Positions 50,894 through 58,177 of a stretch of DNA of 64,000 bases are shown here, piece by piece. The position numbers and the translations under genes are program-made. Source of the DNA: Fibrobacter succinogenes (GTDB lineage: Bacteria > Fibrobacterota > Fibrobacteria > Fibrobacterales > Fibrobacteraceae); the NCBI GenBank assembly GCA_902779055.1, contig CACZAD010000008.1:1-64000 (forward strand). The letters run 5' to 3'. Within the stretch, counting starts at the first letter, position 1. Every line of letters starts with the position of its first letter. The notes below the pieces were generated by a model. It did not search any database, was not told the DNA's origin, and saw nothing but the letters and a program-made list of their open reading frames with translations.

Positions 50894-51793
50894 ATGAAGG
50901 AGATCGTAGAATACACAGACTACCGCAAGTTCATCCAGGACTACTACGATGAACGCAAGCGAAGCTCGGCTTTTACGTGGCGCGAGTTTGCCCGTGATGC
51001 GGGATTTTCGTCGGCTGTGTATTTGAAGTACGTTTGCGAGGGCAAAAAGAATCTGAGTGTAGGGTCGGCGGGGTCCGTTGCTGCGGCGATGGGACTTGCC
51101 GGGTTCGAGCAGACGTACTTTGTCTTGATGGTTTCGTATGCGCATGCCAAAGATGACAAGGCGAGACGTGCCGCGTTCGAAGAACGTTGTGCGCTCGCGC
51201 ATGCCCACAAGGTGCGTGTGCTCGGGAACGAGGAATTCGATTATTTCAAGTCGTGGAAGAATCCGGTGCTGCGCGAGATTGCTCCGCATATGCCGGGTGC
51301 AAAGCCTCTTGAAATGGCTCGTAAGTGCAAGCCGCAGATTTCTGCGGCGGAGGTTTCCGAGACGCTTGACTTTTTGGTGCGCGCGAAGCTCTTGAAGAAG
51401 GACAAGAGCGGAAACTACGAACAGACGGACAAGTCGTTATCGATGGGGTCGGTCGATGTAGCGCCTGTGGCGGCCCGCGATATGCAACGTCAGATGGGGG
51501 AATTTGCGGTGAAGGCTTTGGACCTGCCGCTATCGGAACGTGACATGTCGGGGCTTACCATGGGGCTTACGCGCCGTGCTTACGAAAAAATCAGGAAGGA
51601 AATTGCGGATTTTCGCCGCCGCATTGTGGCGATTGCCAGTGAGGACGATGAGACGGATCAGGTGTACCGCCTGAATTTGCAGTTGTTCCCGCTGAGCGAA
51701 CGTCTTGGCGATGAATCGACACGCTCGGTTTCGGGTGAAGGTGTTGAAAAAAGAAAGGAGAAAGGTGATGAAGTCCGTCGTAAAAGTTTTTGA
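50894..51793 (+). CDS. TIGR02147/DUF4423 regulator of cassette 3
   Basis: This 299-residue protein has the family layout: EIVEYTDYRKFIQDYYDERKR, a helix-turn-helix-like segment (FTWREFARDAGFSSAVYLKYVCEGKKNLS), a winged-helix-like segment (ISAAEVSETLDFLVRAKLLKKD) and the tail QVYRLNLQLFPLSERL. It has a charged C-terminal extension (VEKRKEKGDEVRRKSF) that results from overlap with the next gene. I chose the ATG 5 nt after TATATTTG. An in-frame ATG at 50876 would place the promoter element inside the gene. Its last 26 nt overlap the lipoprotein gene, so the two are coupled. Confidence 0.87.
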   Translation: MKEIVEYTDYRKFIQDYYDERKRSSAFTWREFARDAGFSSAVYLKYVCEGKKNLSVGSAGSVAAAMGLAGFEQTYFVLMVSYAHAKDDKARRAAFEERCALAHAHKVRVLGNEEFDYFKSWKNPVLREIAPHMPGAKPLEMARKCKPQISAAEVSETLDFLVRAKLLKKDKSGNYEQTDKSLSMGSVDVAPVAARDMQRQMGEFAVKALDLPLSERDMSGLTMGLTRRAYEKIRKEIADFRRRIVAIASEDDETDQVYRLNLQLFPLSERLGDESTRSVSGEGVEKRKEKGDEVRRKSF

Positions 51794-54692
51794 TTTGTTC
51801 TTAGCGCTCGCTCTTGCTATGTTGATGGCGTCGTGTTCCGACGACAAGATGGCGGGCGGCACTACAGAAGATGCGGGAATTATCGCAAACTTGGATGTGG
51901 CGGGGCTTGCGCAAAAGGGACCGTTTGTCAAGGGCTCTGTCGTGACGGTGCAGGGCGTGAATTGCAAGACGATGGAATTCACGGACGAAGTTTTCGAAGG
52001 CTCCGTGAAAAACAACGATGGTGAATATGTTGTTGAAAATGTGAACTTGTCTGTTGCTTGCGCTCTGCTTGAAGTGACCGGCTATTACCTCAATGAAAAT
52101 ACCGGCAAAAAATCGACGGGCGAGATTACGCTCCATACGCTGACGGATTTGAGCGGCAGGGAATCTGTGAACATCAACGTGTTCACGGAACTGGAATACA
52201 AGCGCGTGATGAAGCTCGTCACCGAAAAGAAGAAGTCTTTTGCGGATGCCAAAAAGCAGGCCGAAAAGGAAGTGCTTGCGGCGTTTGACGTGAAAGGCGA
52301 TTTTGTTCCGTTCGAAGATTTGGATATTTTTGAAAACGGTAAAGACGATGTTGCTCTCCTTGATGTGAGCGTGATACTGCAGGCGGATTTGGACGCTACG
52401 GAACTTGCTGAACGCTTGGAAAACATTGCTGCCGACATCGCGAAAGATGGCAAATGGGATGACCGTAGCTCTGTCATTCCCGCCTCGTCATCCTCGACCG
52501 AAGGGAGGGAATCCAATAGCAGTATAAAAGACACTTACCTGAATCCTGGCATTGCTTACGGCGAAATGACCGACTCCCGTGACGGACAAGTTTACAAGAC
52601 TATAAAGATTGGGGAGCAGGTTTGGATGACGCAAAATTTGAACTATGAAGCGGCGACCAGTTATTGCTACAATGATAGTACGGAATATTGCGAAAAGTAT
52701 GGCCGGTTGTACACTTGGGCTGCGTCGGTGGACAAGTCGGAGAAAGAGTGCGGACTCGGAAACGAATGCAATCTGGCGTCTGGGAATATTCGAGGTATTT
52801 GCCCCGATGGCTGGTATTTGCCTAGCGAAGATGATTTCGAGACTTTAATCAAGGCCGTGGGTGGCGAAAAAGGTGCCGGCGCTAAACTGAAGTCTTTGAG
52901 TGGCTGGCATGACGATGATGGTGAAAGTGGCAACGGCACTGACGCATTCGGATTCTCGGCACTGCCTGTTGGCGTCGGTATGCAGGGCTATTACGGTGAG
53001 GGCTACAATACGCATTTCTGGGGCTCTACGGAGTGCGGTACCGGGAATGCTGCAGATAAAGGTTACAGCTGTGCGTCTATAATGAGCTTGGACTATGACG
53101 ATGTCGACGTGAGCTTGAGGAGCTACGCTGCTAAGGACTTCAAGTTTTCTGTCCGCTGCATCAAGGAAGATGGTGAATTTGTTCCGGTGTCCAGCAGCTC
53201 TGTCATTGCGAACTCTAGCTCTGTCATTCCCGCCTCGAGCGGGAATCTCCCTTCTTCGTCATCCTTGACCGAAGGGAGGGGATCCAGTGACAGTCTCGTT
53301 AACGCTTACCTGAATCCTGACGTCGAATACGTCGAAATGACCGACCCCCGTGACGGACGCGTTTACAAAGTTGCATACATAGATCGACGATATTGGATGG
53401 CCGAAAACTTGGACTATGCCGACAGCGTTAATATGCCGAGCCTTAAAGGCCGCAGCTGGTGCTACCAGAACAAGCCTGAAAATTGTGCAACGATGGGACG
53501 CCTTTACTCGTGGGCGGCCGCAATAGATTCCTTGAAGTTGGCGGCAGATGACAAGGATTGTGGTGCTGGAAAAACTTGTGGGCTTAGAGGCCCTGTGCAG
53601 GGTGTTTGCCCCGATGGTTGGCATCTGCCGACTAAGGTCGAATGGGTGGATATGTGGGAGGCTATTGCAGGGAACGAAGCCTGGAACGTGGCGGGGAGTT
53701 TGCTCAAGTCCAAAACGGGCTGGAATAACGATGCAAATGGTTCCGATGATTATGGCTTTTCTGCTGCTCCGGCTGGATTCAAGGCGGGTGCTGCTTATGG
53801 ATACTTTGGGGAATATGCACGCTTTTGGAGCTCTACGGAGAATGAGGAAGCGGAAAATGGTACCGCTTCGTCTAACAGAAATGCTTACAATGTCATCTAT
53901 GGCCTCAAGGATGATCCGCAATTGAGCGGCGATGACAAGGCTTATGGAATGTCGGTTCGTTGTGTTGCCAATGATGGACGCCTGGACTGGACTGTCCCTA
54001 AAGAATCTTATCTGAATCCTGACATTGACTATGGTGAACTGACGGATTCCCGTGATGGGCAAGTTTATAAGACCGTGAAAATTGGCAATCAGACTTGGAT
54101 GGCGCAGAACCTGAACTATGCTGATAGCGTTAAAACGCCGAGTCTCAAGGGAAATAGCTGGTGCTTCGGTGATAAGCCGAAACGCTGTAATGTTGGAGGT
54201 CGCTTGTACACTTGGGCGGCGGCGATTGATTCTGTGGGTCTTGCGAAGGATCCTGATAATCCGAGAGATTGCGGTAAAAATAAGGAATGTCCATTTACTG
54301 AAAGTGTCCATGGAATTTGCCCGGATGGCTGGCACCTGCCTTCGAAAGCGGAATTCGATACGCTGGTTGCTACTGTGGGTGGTAAAGAAATAGCGGAACT
54401 GAACCTTCGCTCTAGAATTGGCTGGTCTCTTTATGAAACGGGTTCTGATAGTTATGGTTTTTCTGCAATCCCTGTGGGGCGTCGCCTTAATGATAAAGAA
54501 AGCGGAAATGTGGAGTATCTGTTTTCGGGACTTGCTGTAGATTTTTGGAGCTCGAGTGAATGTTATACTGGCACAGAACCAAGTTCGACTATGATGGTGT
54601 ATGTATTACGCGTATATGATGACCAAAATTCATCCCCCGTGGTGATCGTGGGCAAAGGTGCTGGATATTCTGTCCGCTGCCTAAAAGACTAG
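51768..54692 (+). CDS. Cassette 3 lipoprotein, three Fib_succ_major domains with repeat-derived linkers
   Basis: This is a 974-residue lipoprotein (lipobox MLMASCSD) with AAAGGAG before the ATG. The N-terminal module (GLAQKGPFVKGSVVTVQGVN, about residue 44 onward) is shortened and ends near DGKWDDRS (about 235). Three Fib_succ domains follow (about 260-465, 515-735 and 745-974). They have GICPDGWYLPSEDDF, GVCPDGWHLPTKVEW and GICPDGWHLPSKAEF, and end SVRCIKED, SVRCVAND and SVRCLKD. The linkers SSVIPASSSSTEGRES and SSVIPASSGNLPSSSS are encoded by the dispersed GTCAT repeats. Multiple lectin-like domains on a membrane anchor suggest a surface binding role, which is inference. Confidence 0.87.
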   Translation: MKSVVKVFDLFLALALAMLMASCSDDKMAGGTTEDAGIIANLDVAGLAQKGPFVKGSVVTVQGVNCKTMEFTDEVFEGSVKNNDGEYVVENVNLSVACALLEVTGYYLNENTGKKSTGEITLHTLTDLSGRESVNINVFTELEYKRVMKLVTEKKKSFADAKKQAEKEVLAAFDVKGDFVPFEDLDIFENGKDDVALLDVSVILQADLDATELAERLENIAADIAKDGKWDDRSSVIPASSSSTEGRESNSSIKDTYLNPGIAYGEMTDSRDGQVYKTIKIGEQVWMTQNLNYEAATSYCYNDSTEYCEKYGRLYTWAASVDKSEKECGLGNECNLASGNIRGICPDGWYLPSEDDFETLIKAVGGEKGAGAKLKSLSGWHDDDGESGNGTDAFGFSALPVGVGMQGYYGEGYNTHFWGSTECGTGNAADKGYSCASIMSLDYDDVDVSLRSYAAKDFKFSVRCIKEDGEFVPVSSSSVIANSSSVIPASSGNLPSSSSLTEGRGSSDSLVNAYLNPDVEYVEMTDPRDGRVYKVAYIDRRYWMAENLDYADSVNMPSLKGRSWCYQNKPENCATMGRLYSWAAAIDSLKLAADDKDCGAGKTCGLRGPVQGVCPDGWHLPTKVEWVDMWEAIAGNEAWNVAGSLLKSKTGWNNDANGSDDYGFSAAPAGFKAGAAYGYFGEYARFWSSTENEEAENGTASSNRNAYNVIYGLKDDPQLSGDDKAYGMSVRCVANDGRLDWTVPKESYLNPDIDYGELTDSRDGQVYKTVKIGNQTWMAQNLNYADSVKTPSLKGNSWCFGDKPKRCNVGGRLYTWAAAIDSVGLAKDPDNPRDCGKNKECPFTESVHGICPDGWHLPSKAEFDTLVATVGGKEIAELNLRSRIGWSLYETGSDSYGFSAIPVGRRLNDKESGNVEYLFSGLAVDFWSSSECYTGTEPSSTMMVYVLRVYDDQNSSPVVIVGKGAGYSVRCLKD
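52473..52514 (+). repeat. Dispersed repeat inside a coding region, copy 1
   Basis: GTCATTCCCGCCTCGTCATCC through to GAAGGGAGGGAATCC is the same family as the intergenic units at 5944 and 38440. It is in frame and encodes SVIPASSSSTEGRESN between the N-terminal module and the first Fib_succ domain. Confidence 0.75.
53202..53285 (+). repeat. Dispersed repeats inside a coding region, copy 2
   Basis: Three units are fused: GTCATTGCGAA, the full hairpin GTCATTCCCGC...GCGGGAATCTCC, and GTCATCCTTGACCG...GGGAGGGGATCC. All are read through in frame as the linker between Fib_succ domains 1 and 2. Confidence 0.75.
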
Positions 54693-54715
54693 TGTTTGAA
54701 AAAAGGAGAAGGAAA

Positions 54716-57124
54716 GTGAAAGGATTCATAAGTAAATCAATTACTTTGTTTGTGGCGATTGCTTCGGCGGGGATGCTGTCGGCTTGCCTGGATGATAAAG
54801 TTGCGGGCGGCGTCACGGAAGATGCTGGGCTTGCCATCAAGGACTTGAATGTGGCTGGCTTGGCGCAAAAGGGCCCGTTCGTCAAGGGTTCTGTGGTGAC
54901 GGTGCAGGGTGTGGATTGCAAGACGATGAAGTTCACGGATGAAGAATTTACGGGCAAAGTCAAGAGCAACAAGGGCGACTTTGGCGTTGATGATGTGAAT
55001 CTCTCGGCGACTTGCGCGTTGTTCGCTGTGTCCGGTTATTACATGAATGAATTTACCGGTGAACAGTCTTCGGACAAGTTGACGCTCCATGCGATTACGG
55101 ATTTGAAGGACCGCAAGCACGTGAACATCAACGTGCTCACGGAATTGGAATACGAGCGCGTGATGAAGCTTGTCTCCAAGGAAAAGATGTCCTTTGACGA
55201 TGCGAAAATGCAGGCCGAAAAGGAAATCCTCACGGCGTTGGGCTTGGTGGATCGTTTTGAATCATTCGAAGGGTTGAACATCTATGAAAAGGGCGACGGA
55301 AACGCGACGCTCCTTGCGACGAGCGTAACATTGCAAGCGGATTTGGATGCGAAAAAGCTCACGGAACGTTTGGATGGCTTTGCCTCGTCCATCACGGAAA
55401 GTGGCGAATGGGACGACGAAAAGACGAAGAAGGAAATGGCCGATTGGGCGGATTCTGCAAAGTCCGATGGCAAATACGAAACGATTCGCGACAATCTTGA
55501 AAAATGGAGCGACTCCGATGAAATCCCCGACTTTGAAAAGGTTGTCGACGAAATAAATAAGGATGCCGATAAGAATGCCAAGGATTCTACTCAGAAAATC
55601 TCTGAAGGCTGGAGCTGGGATGTGCCGCAGTCCGCTCGCCTGAATCCGAATGTCAAATACGACACGATGATCGACCCGCGCGACAAGCAAGTGTATAAGG
55701 TCGTGAAAATTGAAGTGAAGGATCAGGACTATTCGCATGTGTGGATGGCGGAAAACCTGAACTATGCCGATAGCGTGAAGACGCCGAGTTTGAAGGGCAG
55801 AAATTGGTGCTATAATGGTGAAGAGAAAAATTGCAAGGTGGGTGGCCGTTATTACAGCTGGTCTGCCGCAATTGACTCTGTTGCTTTGGCAAATGATCCA
55901 AAGGATCCGCTGGATTGCGGCTTTGGCAGAATTTGCGGGCTCAATCGTGGTGTCCAGGGAATTTGCCCTGATGGCTGGCATTTGCCGACAATTCATGAAT
56001 GGGGCTTGCTGAGCGTGGCTTTAGGAAATGCAGGCGTTGCTGGTGATTCGCTTAAGGCACTGACCGGATGGGACTATGCCGGAACGGCTGACAACAATGG
56101 TCAAGATGCCTATGGATTCTCTGCCCTCCCGACCGGAAGACGAATTTCTGAGACTAGCTGGGAAAAGGTGGGCTCGGATGTTTATTATTGGAGCTCAAAC
56201 GAAAGTGGTGAGAATCTTGCCCGGTATTCGAATATAAACAACATTTATACCAAGTTCTATTTGTACCAAAATTTGAAAACTTACGGACAGAGCGTGCGTT
56301 GCATCAAGGGCGATGCTTCGACTGCCGCGATAAAGTCTTCATCAAGTTCAAGTGTCGTTGAAGCGAAGTCTAGCAGCAGTTCTGTTGTAAGATCAAGTAG
56401 TTCTGGAACCTCTACAGAATGGAGCTGGGATGTTTCCAAGGAAAAGCGCCTGAATCCGAATATCAAGTACGATTCCATTGTGGATTCCCGCGACAAGCGT
56501 GTGTATAAAGTCGTGAAGATTGAAGTGAAGGAACATGATTATTCAAAGGTGTGGATGGCGGAGAACCTGAACTATGATGATAGCGTCAAGACTCCGAGCT
56601 TGAAGGGGAATAGTTGGTGCTACCACGATACCACGAAATATTGCGATGTGGGTGGTCGCTATTACACTTGGGCGGCGGCGATTGATTCTGTTGCCTTGGC
56701 GAATGATTCGAAGGAACCGCTGGATTGTGGTTATGGCAAAACTTGCGGACTTGATCGCCAGATTCAGGGAATTTGCCCTGACGGATGGCACTTGCCGTCG
56801 AATGATGAATGGGGCAAGTTGAGTGTCGCTTTGGGGAACGCGGGCGTGTCTGGCGATTCGCTCAAGGCGCTGACCGGATGGAATTATGCTGGAACGGATG
56901 ACAACAATGGTCAAGATGCCTATGGATTCTCGGCGCTCCCGACCGGAAGACGAATTTCTGAGACTAGCTGGGAAAAGGTGGGCTCGGATGTCTATTATTG
57001 GAGTTCCAATGAATATAGTGAGAGTTATGCCCGGTATTCGAACATAAACAACATTTACACCAAGTTCTATTTGTACCAAAATTCAAAAAAATATGGACAA
57101 AGCGTTCGCTGCGTGAAGGATTAA
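54716..57124 (+). CDS. Cassette 3 lipoprotein, two near-identical Fib_succ_major domains
   Basis: This 802-residue lipoprotein (lipobox MLSACLDD) starts at a GTG with AAAGGAG 9-15 nt upstream. An in-frame GTG at 54692 would overlap the previous stop. The shared module (GLAQKGPFVKGSVVTVQGVD) runs to about 300, with LTELEYERVMKLV and TLLATSVTLQADLDAKKL. A linker with many charged residues follows. The two Fib_succ domains (about 310-530 and 570-802) are joined by SSSSSVVEAKSSSSSVVRSS. Both have VWMAENLNY, GICPDGWHLP and an almost identical NGQDAYGFSALPTGRRISE block. The gene closes cassette 3. Confidence 0.88.
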   Translation: MKGFISKSITLFVAIASAGMLSACLDDKVAGGVTEDAGLAIKDLNVAGLAQKGPFVKGSVVTVQGVDCKTMKFTDEEFTGKVKSNKGDFGVDDVNLSATCALFAVSGYYMNEFTGEQSSDKLTLHAITDLKDRKHVNINVLTELEYERVMKLVSKEKMSFDDAKMQAEKEILTALGLVDRFESFEGLNIYEKGDGNATLLATSVTLQADLDAKKLTERLDGFASSITESGEWDDEKTKKEMADWADSAKSDGKYETIRDNLEKWSDSDEIPDFEKVVDEINKDADKNAKDSTQKISEGWSWDVPQSARLNPNVKYDTMIDPRDKQVYKVVKIEVKDQDYSHVWMAENLNYADSVKTPSLKGRNWCYNGEEKNCKVGGRYYSWSAAIDSVALANDPKDPLDCGFGRICGLNRGVQGICPDGWHLPTIHEWGLLSVALGNAGVAGDSLKALTGWDYAGTADNNGQDAYGFSALPTGRRISETSWEKVGSDVYYWSSNESGENLARYSNINNIYTKFYLYQNLKTYGQSVRCIKGDASTAAIKSSSSSSVVEAKSSSSSVVRSSSSGTSTEWSWDVSKEKRLNPNIKYDSIVDSRDKRVYKVVKIEVKEHDYSKVWMAENLNYDDSVKTPSLKGNSWCYHDTTKYCDVGGRYYTWAAAIDSVALANDSKEPLDCGYGKTCGLDRQIQGICPDGWHLPSNDEWGKLSVALGNAGVSGDSLKALTGWNYAGTDDNNGQDAYGFSALPTGRRISETSWEKVGSDVYYWSSNEYSESYARYSNINNIYTKFYLYQNSKKYGQSVRCVKD

Positions 57125-57142
57125 TTTTTCGTTCTCATCATC

Positions 57143-57177
57143 CCGAGGCCTCGCTATTCACGGCGGGGTCTTTTTTT
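57143..57177 (+). terminator. Probable terminator of cassette 3
   Basis: CCCGAGGCCTCG...CACGGCGGGG can fold into an imperfect hairpin and is followed by TTTTTTT. The stem is weaker than at the other cassettes. The palindrome of cassette 4 begins within the T-run. Confidence 0.5.
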
Positions 57178-57204
57178 GTATCCCAGGGATACAACTTGTA
57201 TTCT
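57176..57204 (+). promoter_or_regulatory. Palindrome plus half-site, candidate operator of cassette 4
   Basis: TTGTATCCCAGGGATACAA (57176-57194) is a perfect 19-bp palindrome. The half-site TTGTATTCT recurs 20 nt downstream of the first half (57196-57204) and is followed by AAA. Confidence 0.65.
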
Positions 57205-57252
57205 AAATTTTTGTGTATTTTGTTTAAAAATGGCTAAAAACGTAAAAATTGA

Positions 57253-57302
57253 GCTAAAAACGGCTATTTTTGTATTCCAATATTATTGAAAAGCTATATT
57301 TG
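57253..57302 (+). promoter_or_regulatory. Candidate promoter of the cassette 4 regulator
   Basis: GCTAAAAACGGCTATTTTTG is followed 22 nt later by TATATTTG (57295-57302). The regulator ATG begins exactly 5 nt after it, with no ribosome-binding site. Confidence 0.55.
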
Positions 57303-57307
57303 TAATC

Positions 57308-58177
57308 ATGAGGGCGATTGTTGAATATACAGATTATCGCAAGTTCATTCAGGATTACTATGATGAACGCAAACGCGACTCCGCTTTTACCTGGCGTGAG
57401 TTTGCCCAGAATGCCGGTTTTGCGTCGGCAGTTTTTTTGAAGTATGTTTGTGAAGGGAAAAAGAATCTTAGCATCAGTGCCGCAAGTTCTGTCGCAAATG
57501 CGATGGGCCTTGCCGGATTCGAAAAGACGTATTTTGTTCTGATGGTGACGTACGCCCATGCAAAAGGGGACGAGGCCAAAATGGCGGCATTCGAAAAACG
57601 CTGTGCGTTGGCGAGGGCGCATAAGATCCGTGTTCTCGGTGGCGATGAATTTGATTACTATAAGTCCTGGAAAAATCCGTTGCTCCGCGAGCTTGCCCCG
57701 CATATGCCTGGTGCAAGGCCTGCCGAATTGGCCCGTGCGTGTAAACCGAAAATTTCAACAGCAGAAGTCGTTGAAACGCTTGAATTTTTGGAAGATGCAA
57801 ATCTCCTGAAAAAAGACCGGGAAGGGAATTATGTGCAGACGGACAAGTCCATTTCGATGGGCTCCGTGGATGCCGTGCCGATTGCCGCAAAGGATTTGCA
57901 GCGCCAGATGGGCGAGCTTGCCGTGAAGGCTTTGGACTTGCCGCTTGCGGAACGCTCCATGTCGGGAGTTGTATTGGGGCTGACGCAGGATGCCTACGAA
58001 CGGATCAAGAAGGAACTTTTGGAATGCCGTCGCCGCATTATTGCGATCGCCACGGAAAGCAGCGAAACGGAGCGCGTGTACCGCTTGAATTTGCAGTTGT
58101 TCCCGATAAGTGAACGGATTGGCCAATGCGAAGAAAATAAAGTGAGTGGAGTTGGTAAAAATGAAATGGGACGTTAA
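57308..58177 (+). CDS. TIGR02147/DUF4423 regulator of cassette 4
   Basis: This 289-residue protein has the same layout as the regulators at 44862 and 50894: AIVEYTDYRKFIQDYYDERKR, a helix-turn-helix-like segment (FTWREFAQNAGFASAVFLKYVCEGKKNLS), a winged-helix-like segment (ISTAEVVETLEFLEDANLLKKD) and the tail RVYRLNLQLFPISERI. The winged-helix region differs more from the other two than the N-terminus does. The stop lies 17 nt inside the following lipoprotein gene, so translation is coupled. A role as cassette regulator is inferred. Confidence 0.87.
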   Translation: MRAIVEYTDYRKFIQDYYDERKRDSAFTWREFAQNAGFASAVFLKYVCEGKKNLSISAASSVANAMGLAGFEKTYFVLMVTYAHAKGDEAKMAAFEKRCALARAHKIRVLGGDEFDYYKSWKNPLLRELAPHMPGARPAELARACKPKISTAEVVETLEFLEDANLLKKDREGNYVQTDKSISMGSVDAVPIAAKDLQRQMGELAVKALDLPLAERSMSGVVLGLTQDAYERIKKELLECRRRIIAIATESSETERVYRLNLQLFPISERIGQCEENKVSGVGKNEMGR

